From PUPG01 sp964463915 (GTDB taxonomy: Bacteria; Bacteroidota; Bacteroidia; Bacteroidales; UBA7960), in assembly GCA_964463915.1 (NCBI GenBank), contig CAYXEH010000031.1, forward strand, positions 1 through 30,454: a stretch of 30,454 nucleotides of DNA. The letters run 5' to 3'. The first letter of the stretch is position 1; the number at the start of each line of letters is the position of its first letter. Of this stretch, positions 10,601 through 17,642 are shown piece by piece. The notes beneath the pieces were generated by a model that saw only the letters and a list, made by a program, of their open reading frames with translations, did no database searches and was not told the DNA's origin. The position numbers and the translations under genes are program-made.

Positions 10601-13600
10601 TTTCTGGCACACCAAAGATCCTGACGATCTGGATGACATTTTCACCATCCGCTACGATCAGGCGGGCTTCTTTGCCGATCCTGCTCCGGTAAACAATGTT
10701 AAACTTGGCATTTTAGATAACGATCAACAAAACCAGATCGAAAGTTATTCCGATGTCCAGGTAACTGACGGTCAGATTGTAATGGTACACTGGAAAAGCG
10801 GAGAAGCCTATGATCTTTTTGTGGATGGCATCGTCAACAATCCTTCCCTGTTGTACGATCCGCCTACGGGTTCATTGTTCGGTGCCACCAAAGCCCTGAT
10901 CGGTAAAAGTTCAAAGGATGATAACAATAATTCAAGTTGGGACGGACTCATTGGCGAGGTCATCCTTTATGACCGCTTGCTCTCCAGACAGGAAAGAGAA
11001 CAAACCGAGGATTATTTATCAGAAAAATATGGCATTTCCATTCGCAGGCTGACCCCTGCCCGTGGCGGAGAAGCCATTTCCGCTGACGATGCGGGCGGAG
11101 ATTTCACCACCCTCACCGGGCCGATTATTAAGGAAGGGTTCCGGGGCGAACTGGTGGATGGAGAAACCATCCAGCTCAGGGCGCCAGCCGGATTTGAATG
11201 GGATACAGGCGGAACAGACCCCCAGGCAGCCATCAGCCCCGTATACGGGGGCATCACCGATCTGCAGGTCAGTTTCACCTCCCGCGACAGTAAATATGTC
11301 ACATTCACAGTAGCTCAGGCTTCCAATGCGTCATCCGGCTCCCGGATCGGCCAGGTAAACTTTTCGGGATTGCGAATACGGCCTTCCACCACGGAGGTTC
11401 CCAATGAAGGCAATATCCGCAATACGGGAAGCACCGGACAGGCGGGTTCAACCAATTACGGTTCACTTACCATGGTGCCGGGAGCTGCTGATAAATTGAT
11501 CTTTACCTCCCAGCCATCCAGCACAACCATTAACCAGACTATTTCCCCGGCAGTAGGCCTGCAATTGGTTGACCAATACAGCAACTATGTGGAAACCGAC
11601 AATGTTGATGTCAGTATATCCCTGAGTGAGGGAAGCGGCTCCTTGCAGGGGACGCTCACCCAAACCACAAACAGCTCCGGACAGGTAAGTTTTGATGACC
11701 TGTCGGTCGATGACACCGGCGACAAAAAACTCACGGCTAACGCCACAAATATCACTGCTGCAGAAAGTGAGTTGTTCAACATTGTGCTCGACGGGCAATT
11801 CACTGCATTCCTGATCGAAAAATCTTCCGGCGGCAACATCACCAGCAAATCGGCCGGTGAACAATTTGACCTGACCATTTCCGCCGTGGATGGGAACGGC
11901 ATCGTAGACACAGAATTCAACGGACAGGCCGTAATCACTTCCAACGGCACCCTGGGTACAGGGGGTGGTACAACAGCCAATTTCGTGAACGGAGTTCTGG
12001 CATCACATACGGTCAGCGTCATTAGTACAGGTAACACGAACATCACAGCAACATACAGCCAGGGATCGGAGAGTGGCACCAGCAACAATTTCCAGGTCAG
12101 CCCGGGCACTCCATCTGCTGAAATGTCAACCATCTCGGCCAACCCGACAGTGATAATCAATGACGGGCAAAGTACTTCAGATATTACCGTGCAACTCAAA
12201 GATGCTTATGAAAACAACATTCTCACCGGAGGCAGCACAGTGATCCTGTCAACCACCGCCGGTTCTTTAAGCGGAATTACCGACAATGGAGATGGCACCT
12301 ACAGCGCTGTACTGACATCCCCCACTGCACAAACCACAACTACAATCAGCGGAACGCTCAACGGCACTCCGATGGATGATACCGCCCAGGTGATGTTCGC
12401 CGAATTTGATTACGTATGGCAGGGCACGCTGGGCGACGATCCCACGGCCGACCAATGGGAACACGGACCCAATTGGAACACCGGAACAGTGCCCGAGGCA
12501 GAAAGTGCTGTCTTAATTCCATCTAATCCTTCAGTGGGCAACAAATTCCCTGTGGTCAGCATTACAGATACTGAAGCCAGACGGATCATGATCGAATCGG
12601 ATGCCAGTCTGAGCTTATCAGGCGGAATCAACATGATCGTGCATGAATACATCAATGGAAACGGGATGTTGGAAGGCAGTAACCAGGATACCCTCAGCAT
12701 CGGCGGAGACCTGGACATCGGAGGAATTACTTTGGGAACTGTAATATTCAACGGCAATACATCCCAATCAATCATCAATCCCCACACTTACACCAATCTG
12801 GGGGTTGACAACCCCGGCACAGTAAAAGCCACAAACAACCTGATTGTGGAAGAAGAACTGAATCTGATTGATGGTATTCTCCGCATCCCCAATAACCGTG
12901 CACTTATTGCCAATGATAAAAACATTGCCGGCGGTCAGTTGCAATTTGTGAGGGTGATCAGCGGGCCAAAAGGATGGCGTATGCTCGGATCGCCGGTGGC
13001 CTCCACCTATGATGACCTGCTTGACGGAACCCTTACACAGGGTTACACCAACAGTACACTGGGTACGTCTAATGAAGGGGAAGCCCTGCAACCCAATGTA
13101 TTCTGGTATGATGAGACCTTCCCCGGCACAGACAACGAACGCTGGCGGGCGCCTGACAATGCCACGGCTAACCTGACAGCAGGCAGGGGGCTTTACCTGT
13201 ATGTGTTCGGCGATGTGGCAGAAGATCCTCGCTACAACGAGCCCCTGCCAGACACCCTCATTGTCACAGGCCAGGAATTTGAAGGCGATGGAATAGAATT
13301 TGATTTCGATATTACCTATACCCTGGAAGCTGATACCGGCTGGAATTTCGTCAGTAACCCTTTTGGCGCATCACTAAACTGGGATTCACCGGGATGGACC
13401 AAAACAAACATAGACAACACCATATATATCTGGAACCCCAGCGCCAATGGTGGCAACGGAGAATTTCTTACCTGGAATGGCAATTCCGGGAGCCTGGGCA
13501 GCGGACTGATCCGCCCCTTCCAGGGTTTCTGGGTAAAAGCCAATGATGCCAACCCGGTGCTGAAAGTCAGCAAATCTGCAAAAACCACCGGCGGGACATT

Positions 13601-14525
13601 CCTGCAAAAAGACGGCATATACAATCCAGACCAGTGGGTCACCCACCTGGAAGGCGATACCAACGAAAGCTTCGCCACTAGCCCTCATGTCACAACGAAG
13701 AACTGGGATTCGACAGAATGGACTAAAGCAGCGCAGCATTCAAATCCGCGTATCATTTTCAGGGCAAGGGCGGGCGGCATGGATGCCTATAAAACCATCA
13801 CCTTCCGTGAAGAAGCCCTCAGGGACAAAGACCGTTACGACGGCTACCGCCTGCTACCGCTGAGCGACTCCTTCGTGGAACTATTCTCAACCCTGCCCGA
13901 CGGTTCTGAATTGGTAGTGAATAATCTCCCGGAAAACTTTGAAGACAGGATGTATATCCCAATACACGTAGGTGGTTACAAAAACCAGGTATTAATCACC
14001 GACCCCTACACCATCAGCTGGCCGGCCCTAAGGCAAATCCCTGATGACTGGGTACTTACCCTGGTGGATCACCAAACCGGCGAACGCATCAACATACGCG
14101 AACAGCAAGCGTATAACTTTAACCTGGTAGACACCAGAGATAAAGGATTCTACCCGGCAAACATCCCTGGCTCCAGTGATTACCGCCTCAAAAACCAAAA
14201 CAATGAAGAGCCACGTTTTACCCTGATCATCTCGGACCAGGAGATCGAGGCGACAATTCCCGAGGGTATCTTTCTGGAACAAAACCATCCAAACCCATTT
14301 TCAGGAACCACGACCATTCGCTACGGCCTTGCAGAAGAAGACGAATTGCGCGTGGAAGTGTATAATGTAATGGGCCAACGCGTAGATGTGCTTGCAAACG
14401 GGAAACACCAGGCAGGGTTTTATGAAGCAAACTGGAAAGCAGACGGACTTGATTCAGGGATTTATATTTGCATTCTTCGAACCAGCGAGGATGTCAAAAC
14501 CATTAAAATGACCCTGATGCGCTGA
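4677..14525 (+). CDS. Giant secreted modular adhesin-like protein with T9SS sorting domain
   Basis: This 3282-residue protein has a hydrophobic signal segment (LKGIAVLMGLLLLGPAFS). ATG 4746 (residue 24) may be the true start, giving a more usual signal peptide. Approximate modules: Gly-rich domain 115-312; Big_1/invasin-like Ig domain 319-417; four Ig-like repeats of exactly 105 residues, 418-837; Big_1 838-938; second Gly-rich domain 945-1138; Big_1 1140-1240; DUF2341-like from 1353; LamG-like 1470-1654; Big_1 1672-1770; second LamG-like 1871-2118; more Ig-like domains; Big_1 2479-2578; then the NW..G..P and GWNFVSNPF module shared with the upstream protease; T9SS type A sorting domain about 3195-3282 (NHPNPFSGTTTIRYGL, YNVMGQRV, GIYICIL). 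The composition suggests a long rigid stalk carrying carbohydrate-binding modules on the cell surface, so adhesion or polysaccharide binding is likely. The ligand cannot be read from the sequence. Confidence 0.92.
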   Translation: MVLIILASLDKTAKNNTIPRFTIMLQRRNTRHSGPGGGHKLHKPRPSAAFFSLKGIAVLMGLLLLGPAFSTGTFSTERAGSLEWSNTERPAPVTNDLPRAKGTVITETISQTGSGNFTVPAGVASITVEVWGGGGGGSDPVGNDAGGGGGGAAYARRTFSGLSSGTSFNLFVATGGAAEGTGEDSWFVSSTTLMAKGGQGGGPGGPGGTGGSATNSYGDNTFSGGDGGDGRTGGPPPQRIGGGGGGSATGTSDGGNGQSGQQGGNGGSGEATGGDGGSGSTNGSEGGTPGAGGGGASSSSGGGRGGDGRIIITYTLPEPDPASSTITPEDPTVTADGSSNTVVTLQVRYPNGDPVSSGGDAVTLSTDAGSLGNVSDNGDGTYSAVLTASTNVETATISGTLNGDPLTETATVDFLAGAPETLVFESQPTNAAAGAQLNPPVEIHILDAFDNLVTDATTLVTVSIDNNAGSGTLDGQLSVSATGGVATFNNLSIDKTGEGYTLEASASSLAPDISASFNITPGTPAQLSFEQSPTNTEPGEVLTPPVTIRIEDNLGNLVTTATDNISIAIDNNPSGGSLSGTQSRDAVDGIATFDDLSIDTPGDGYTLEATSGGLTPVTSTPFDIQTGAPVKLSFVDQPSNTEAGEDINPPVTVHILDDSDNLVSDASNTITISIEDDPAGGTLGGQVSTTASGGIATFDQLSINKAGDGYTLRASASSLSADVSGAFNITPAAPAQLVFDGQPSNSVAGESISPEVTVNVLDTYNNLVTDADNNITLAIDNNPGQTTLQGTTTVAATDGTATLSDLYIEIAATDYTLQATATGLNSDNSSSFRISPAAASGSETEITANPSVINADGSSTSTIEVRARDAYGNPLTSGGATVSLNTTLGSLSGVSDQGNGTYQATLTAPESSGESDITGSINGEGIATPATVFFRDVAGQEEEVFDANGTFTVPDGVTEITVHAWGAGGGGGTNEGGGGGGGAFAKQTLGGLTSGTSYNVTVGNGGNAGTDGGDSYFDNTGVLRADGGSGGGNPGGGAGGQGGTGEQTYSGGNGADGVDGGPGGRRGGGGGGSATETGSGSSGSGASGGSGQGAGGDGGTNDSAAQDGESPGGGGGGGYTNETGGSGANGRVVVTWDIPEPDPATSTIESADNEIPADGSSQTTITISLNYANGDPVNSGGDIVLLETTAGTLGSVTDNDDGTYTASLTASTNAETAVVTGAVNGLSMTDEASVVFAALPEPAGITLSGPVSVDAGETSGNFTLTVVDSEGNPTGVRENTTFSLSSSQPSTASFSPGSSITMADGENTASFTYSNTQGGIHQITAARESGDPALAGSSGSHDIQVLLDIDPNTFSLYRKYETDHNQVDGSSALTDFPVLFSKTHDDFRHTSNGGHITNNNGYDIIFTAGDGSTTLDHDLEYYDPVAGTIIAWVRIPSLSATSNTPFFLYYGNDQISNDLSVNTTWDDHYKLVMHMAGNLLDASTANNQASNNGSSSLPGGQVNGARSFSPGDFIQVEDSDMLTFTDELSISLWIKPSNVSAGPDLVSKGSTHESYSSYLDGGNFVFSIDGNSYSSSQQLTDNQWSYLTMTRDPSGWSIYIDGNEDASGGTTPNIPAVSDDLFISSSSASYEGVMDEVRISGTARSAEWVKTKYNNQSNPESFITEALLPPDPGQSTIEADPAEITADGISTANITLQARNVFGEDLTGGGASVSFATTAGTISSATDQGDGTYTAQLTASTAQESAMVTGIINEETVQDDASVAFKAGPPAKFSFAQAPATVNLSAPADFVLKVLDANDNPTTDHSGFADVISVSNDAGELNPSAVNIPAGDDEVSFSWTHDNEGLYTIEASGSGLDPAIHDIEIVDDFKLGMLLWLKGDEGTYQDTGGNTPASSQGEAIREWHDQSGNNRVFSTSGTPPTLETGATALNNRPAIRFAGTGDELVDEDGDSYINGLNEFTIFFVIKSDRTDTDRGFWHTKDPDDLDDIFTIRYDQAGFFADPAPVNNVKLGILDNDQQNQIESYSDVQVTDGQIVMVHWKSGEAYDLFVDGIVNNPSLLYDPPTGSLFGATKALIGKSSKDDNNNSSWDGLIGEVILYDRLLSRQEREQTEDYLSEKYGISIRRLTPARGGEAISADDAGGDFTTLTGPIIKEGFRGELVDGETIQLRAPAGFEWDTGGTDPQAAISPVYGGITDLQVSFTSRDSKYVTFTVAQASNASSGSRIGQVNFSGLRIRPSTTEVPNEGNIRNTGSTGQAGSTNYGSLTMVPGAADKLIFTSQPSSTTINQTISPAVGLQLVDQYSNYVETDNVDVSISLSEGSGSLQGTLTQTTNSSGQVSFDDLSVDDTGDKKLTANATNITAAESELFNIVLDGQFTAFLIEKSSGGNITSKSAGEQFDLTISAVDGNGIVDTEFNGQAVITSNGTLGTGGGTTANFVNGVLASHTVSVISTGNTNITATYSQGSESGTSNNFQVSPGTPSAEMSTISANPTVIINDGQSTSDITVQLKDAYENNILTGGSTVILSTTAGSLSGITDNGDGTYSAVLTSPTAQTTTTISGTLNGTPMDDTAQVMFAEFDYVWQGTLGDDPTADQWEHGPNWNTGTVPEAESAVLIPSNPSVGNKFPVVSITDTEARRIMIESDASLSLSGGINMIVHEYINGNGMLEGSNQDTLSIGGDLDIGGITLGTVIFNGNTSQSIINPHTYTNLGVDNPGTVKATNNLIVEEELNLIDGILRIPNNRALIANDKNIAGGQLQFVRVISGPKGWRMLGSPVASTYDDLLDGTLTQGYTNSTLGTSNEGEALQPNVFWYDETFPGTDNERWRAPDNATANLTAGRGLYLYVFGDVAEDPRYNEPLPDTLIVTGQEFEGDGIEFDFDITYTLEADTGWNFVSNPFGASLNWDSPGWTKTNIDNTIYIWNPSANGGNGEFLTWNGNSGSLGSGLIRPFQGFWVKANDANPVLKVSKSAKTTGGTFLQKDGIYNPDQWVTHLEGDTNESFATSPHVTTKNWDSTEWTKAAQHSNPRIIFRARAGGMDAYKTITFREEALRDKDRYDGYRLLPLSDSFVELFSTLPDGSELVVNNLPENFEDRMYIPIHVGGYKNQVLITDPYTISWPALRQIPDDWVLTLVDHQTGERINIREQQAYNFNLVDTRDKGFYPANIPGSSDYRLKNQNNEEPRFTLIISDQEIEATIPEGIFLEQNHPNPFSGTTTIRYGLAEEDELRVEVYNVMGQRVDVLANGKHQAGFYEANWKADGLDSGIYICILRTSEDVKTIKMTLMR
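5928..7187 (+). repeat. Four in-frame 315-bp Ig-like domain repeats
   Basis: Copies begin at 5928, 6243, 6558 and 6873, and the next domain begins at 7188. Each is exactly 315 bp (105 codons), with diverged sequence but no length change. Shared protein motifs are L.F...P.N...G, PPV.I.ILD..NLV, and TF..LSI...G.GYTL.A. They come from tandem duplication within the adhesin gene. Confidence 0.85.
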
Positions 14526-14757
14526 CTGACAGGAAGCCGGATCATTTAGCAGGCTAACCTGTGATGCACCACCGTCTGATTTACTGTCAGAAACCGCAAC
14601 ATATTTTCACAGGCCTTTTACCGGAGCAATTTGTGCTTCACCCCNNNNNNNNNNNNNNNNNNNNNNNNNNNNNNNNNNNNNNNNNNNNNNNNNNNNNNNN
14701 NNNNNNNNNNNNNNNNNNNNNNNNNNNNNNNNNNNNNNNNNNNNACCGGGGCCTGAC
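14526..14757. other. Intergenic region interrupted by scaffold gap
   Basis: After the adhesin stop there are about 119 bases with no clear gene or T-rich terminator. CTGACAG (14526-14532) and CTGTCAG (14584-14590) could pair at long range. Then come 100 N, then the first 63-bp repeat unit. The promoter of the signalling operon, if separate, would lie in the gap. Confidence 0.4.
14645..14744. other. Scaffold gap 1 (100 N)
   Basis: Exactly 100 N, a conventional placeholder for unknown length. The right flank is a 63-bp tandem repeat, which probably broke the assembly. The 5' end of the following kinase gene may be missing. Confidence 0.95.
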
Positions 14758-14870
14758 GTGACCGACCACGGGGGTACGGCCACGAAATCAGGGGCTACGG
14801 CAACGAAACCGGGGCCTGACATGACTTATCCCAGGGGTACGGCCCCGAAATCAGGGGCCGCAGCAAAAAG
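14745..14870 (+). repeat. 63-bp tandem repeat at the gap edge
   Basis: Units begin at 14745 and 14808, and a degenerate third begins at 14871. Each starts ACCGGG; the first two share GCCTGAC and CGAAATCAGGGGC. The period is 63 bp, or 21 codons, and the repeat is in frame with the kinase, reading as Pro/Gly/Thr/Lys-rich units (PGPD, GTA.KSGA.A). It may be a coding linker or a non-coding minisatellite upstream of a start at ATG 14944. More copies probably lie inside the gap. Confidence 0.7.
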
Positions 14871-16443
14871 ACCGGGCACTCCTGAAACAGCTAGCCCGAA
14901 TCCGGGCACTCCCGGCGCTGATGACCCGCGATTACTAAGAAAAATGAAGCAACTGGTTGCCGTAGCCGGGGATTTCCTCCAAATGGCAGCTCACCAAATT
15001 GATTACCAAAAAATCGCCGATACCTTCCGTGATGTCAGTGGAGCCAGGTTTGTGGCCATCAATGTGTACGATAAAAACGAGGCTTTTTATACCACCATGG
15101 CCACCTCCGGCATGGACACACACCTTAAAAGGATCTCTGCCCTGATGGGTTTTGACATTGTGGGGAAAAGGTGGCCCCACGATCCTGTCCGGGCCGAAAA
15201 AATTCGTGACCAGGCCCTTACCCGGTTCCAAAACCTGGAAGAATTTGCCGGCCATGCCCTCCCACGTTTTGCGATAAAAGCCATCGACAATATTGGCGGA
15301 ATAGGAGAGATTTGCGTACTGAAAATCATGCAGGGAAGGTCCCTCATCGGCGACTTCTTTTTTGTGATGCCCAAAAACAACAGCTACATTAATGACTATA
15401 TAGTAAATATATTCTCACAACAAACCGGGTTGCTGCTGACACGTAAACAGGCAGAGGAAGAACTCTCCGATGCAAAAAACCAGGCGGAACATGCCAACCA
15501 GGCAAAAAGTGAGTTCCTGGCCAATATGAGCCATGAGATCCGCACCCCCCTGAATGCCATCCTGGGCTTTAGTGAGATCCTTGAGGAAAAACTGTCTGAA
15601 AGAGAACATATTAAGCTTACCCACTCCATTACCTCCGCCAGCGAATTACTATTGTCACTGATCAACGATATCCTGGACCTGTCAAAAATTGAAGCGGGAA
15701 AAATGCCCATTGATCCAAAGCCTACAAAAATCCACAGTTTGCTCCAGGACTCTGAATCCATTTTTGCAGAGAAGGCCCACCGTAAGGGCCTGACATTTGA
15801 CCTAATAATATCAGAAAAACTGCCCACCTCCCTGGTGATTGATGAGGTGAGGATCAAACAGGTCGTATTCAACCTGCTTAGCAACGCTGTTAAATTTACC
15901 CCCAGGGGTAAAATCCGTCTGTACGTGGATTATGAACCAGGGNNNNNNNNNNNNNNNNNNNNNNNNNNNNNNNNNNNNNNNNNNNNNNNNNNNNNNNNNN
16001 NNNNNNNNNNNNNNNNNNNNNNNNNNNNNNNNNNNNNNNNNNAGGTCTTTCTGGATTATAGCCAGGAAGGAAAAGAATCATCCAAGAAAGAATCATCTGC
16101 CCGGAACCCCACCACATCCCCTCCCCTCGCGCCTGAAAGCCTGACACAACTACCCGAAGCGGTAAAAGCACTTGAAGAAAACTTCATACCGCAATGGAAC
16201 AATATCAAAGACCAGCTGGTGTTGTTCAAGATCGAGGATTTCGCCGATGACCTCAGCCGCCTGGCCGCAAAATATCAGCTGCACGGTCTGGAGCAATTTG
16301 CCCACATCCTTCATAAGTATGTGGATGAGTTGGACCTGGAGGCCATAGAAGAGCACATTCATGCCTTCCCGGCCTGGGTAAGTCACCTGAAAGCCCAACT
16401 TTCAAAAGATCAGCCAGATAAAACTGGAAATAGAGGTAAATAA
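14758..16443 (+). CDS. Hybrid sensor histidine kinase, 5' uncertain and interrupted by gap
   Basis: The conserved part starts at MKQLVAVAGDFLQMA (ATG 14944), a GAF/PAS-like sensory domain of about 165 residues without membrane segments. A HisKA domain follows, with phospho-acceptor His at 15532-15534 in FLANMSHEIRTPLNAIL, then the first part of a HATPase domain with its N box (NLLSNAVKF). The sequence then enters gap 2. After the gap comes a C-terminal helical region (FKIEDFADDLSRL) that matches the tail of the kinase at 19025. By comparison with that paralogue, the rest of the HATPase and a receiver domain, about 220 residues, are missing. The frame joining the two halves is arbitrary because the gap length is not real. 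The upstream 21-residue repeats may not be translated. It is first in a signalling operon, 69 bp before the next gene. The signal is unknown. Confidence 0.75.
   Translation: MTDHGGTATKSGATATKPGPDMTYPRGTAPKSGAAAKRPGTPETASPNPGTPGADDPRLLRKMKQLVAVAGDFLQMAAHQIDYQKIADTFRDVSGARFVAINVYDKNEAFYTTMATSGMDTHLKRISALMGFDIVGKRWPHDPVRAEKIRDQALTRFQNLEEFAGHALPRFAIKAIDNIGGIGEICVLKIMQGRSLIGDFFFVMPKNNSYINDYIVNIFSQQTGLLLTRKQAEEELSDAKNQAEHANQAKSEFLANMSHEIRTPLNAILGFSEILEEKLSEREHIKLTHSITSASELLLSLINDILDLSKIEAGKMPIDPKPTKIHSLLQDSESIFAEKAHRKGLTFDLIISEKLPTSLVIDEVRIKQVVFNLLSNAVKFTPRGKIRLYVDYEPGXXXXXXXXXXXXXXXXXXXXXXXXXXXXXXXXXXVFLDYSQEGKESSKKESSARNPTTSPPLAPESLTQLPEAVKALEENFIPQWNNIKDQLVLFKIEDFADDLSRLAAKYQLHGLEQFAHILHKYVDELDLEAIEEHIHAFPAWVSHLKAQLSKDQPDKTGNRGK
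15943..16042. other. Scaffold gap 2 (100 N) inside the kinase gene
   Basis: Exactly 100 N. The left flank ends in the HATPase domain and the right flank begins just before the C-terminal tail. Alignment by eye with the paralogue at 19025 (VDYEPG with IDFIPC; VFLDYSQ with YLGHTQ) suggests about 0.65 kb is really absent. Confidence 0.95.
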
Positions 16444-16447
16444 ACAT

Positions 16448-16455
16448 TATATTTG
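16448..16455 (+). promoter_or_regulatory. Possible -7 box before the response-regulator kinase
   Basis: TATATTTG fits TAnnTTTG perfectly and lies 58 bp before ATG 16513, but no TTG is found at the -33 position. It may be an internal promoter of the signalling operon or chance in an AT-rich spacer. Confidence 0.3.
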
Positions 16456-16512
16456 TTATAGAGCAAGGGTACCCCAGCATATTGTTGAATTATTGAAAGA
16501 GACAAAAGGATA

Positions 16513-17631
16513 ATGCAAACCCCTGAACCCCGACATTTCTCCATTCTTGTGGTAGACGACAACAAGGAAAACCTGAAGGTGGTCAGCAATTTCCTGAAAA
16601 CCGAGGGCTACCAGATCGCCCTGGCCATCAGTGCCGAGGACGCCCGCAAAATCCTCACCACAAACTCAATTGACCTCATTTTGCTGGATGTGATGATGCC
16701 GGGGATTGACGGATTCACCTTTTGCAGGCAATTAAAAAATGATCCGGATTTCTTAGAAATCCCGGTTATTTTCCTCACGGCAAAAACGGAAACCAGCGAT
16801 TTGGTTGAAGGCTTCAAGGCAGGGGGGGTAGATTATATCACAAAACCTTTTCAGCGGGAAGAGCTGATTGCACGGGTTAATAACCACATTGCCCTTGCCC
16901 ATGCAAAACGGCAGGTCAGGGAACAGGCGGAAGAGATCCGCAAGATCAACCTTACCAAAGACCGGCTGTATTCCGTGATCGCACACGACATCAAGTCGCC
17001 CTTCTCCAATATTTCCATGCTCATCTCTTCCCTGGCGGAAGGTTACCTTGAGGCAGGAACGGAAGAGTATGATGAGATCCTGCAAAGCATCAACAGTTCC
17101 ACGCAGGAAACATACAGACTATTGGAAAACCTGCTGCAATGGACCCGTTCACAGACCGGCGACCTCCACCAGTCGCCTGAGCCACTGAATCTCGGGGAAA
17201 TCATCGAAAGTACCTGCCGGTTATTGCATCCTCAGGCAAACAAAAAACAGGTCAACCTTGAGTGTCATGGCGACAAAACACTGATAATCAAGGCCGACCG
17301 CAATATGATGCAAAGCATACTGCACAACCTGATCAGTAACGCCATCAAGTTCACTAAAGAGGGTGGCAGGGTAAGTGTGAGTACCCACAGAGAAGAATCT
17401 CAGGCTGTCATCCGCGTAAAAGACAACGGGGTAGGCATCCCAAAAGAAAACCTCCAAAAACTATTCCAGGACAAAGGACAGCTTACTACCCGGGGCACCA
17501 GCGACGAAAAGGGAAGTGGATTGGGCTTATTGCTGGTAAAAAACTTTGTGCAGAAAAATAACGGCAGTATTGAAGCAGAAAGCGTGGTGGATGAAGGAAG
17601 CACTTTCACCGTGAAGTTCCCGTTGGACTAA
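16513..17631 (+). CDS. Response regulator-histidine kinase (REC-HisKA-HATPase)
   Basis: The 372-residue soluble protein begins with a receiver domain (about 9-125). The acidic pair is in VVDDN, the phospho-acceptor is Asp59 in LILLDVMMPGIDG, and the conserved Lys111 is in YITKPF. A coiled linker (about 130-150) leads to a HisKA domain with His158 in IAHDIKSPFSNI and a HATPase domain (N box NLISNAIKF, G1 VKDNGVGIP, G2 GSGLGLLLV). This order, receiver first and kinase after, fits a relay protein that takes a phosphoryl group from a hybrid kinase and tunes its own kinase activity. It lies 69 bp after the gapped kinase and 11 bp before the sigma-54 activator, so it is probably co-transcribed with both. 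AAAGGAT upstream of the ATG resembles a ribosome binding site. Its partner is probably the regulator at 17643, by adjacency only. Confidence 0.92.
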   Translation: MQTPEPRHFSILVVDDNKENLKVVSNFLKTEGYQIALAISAEDARKILTTNSIDLILLDVMMPGIDGFTFCRQLKNDPDFLEIPVIFLTAKTETSDLVEGFKAGGVDYITKPFQREELIARVNNHIALAHAKRQVREQAEEIRKINLTKDRLYSVIAHDIKSPFSNISMLISSLAEGYLEAGTEEYDEILQSINSSTQETYRLLENLLQWTRSQTGDLHQSPEPLNLGEIIESTCRLLHPQANKKQVNLECHGDKTLIIKADRNMMQSILHNLISNAIKFTKEGGRVSVSTHREESQAVIRVKDNGVGIPKENLQKLFQDKGQLTTRGTSDEKGSGLGLLLVKNFVQKNNGSIEAESVVDEGSTFTVKFPLD

Positions 17632-17642
17632 ACCCGTTTAAA

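Noticed and set aside
14561..14761. Small open frame across gap 1
   Set aside because: Most of it is N; the readable part has no coding features.
16513..17631. PorX/PorY-type T9SS regulators
   Set aside because: The receiver protein continues into HisKA and HATPase domains and lacks a PglZ-type domain, so a PorX assignment is not supported.
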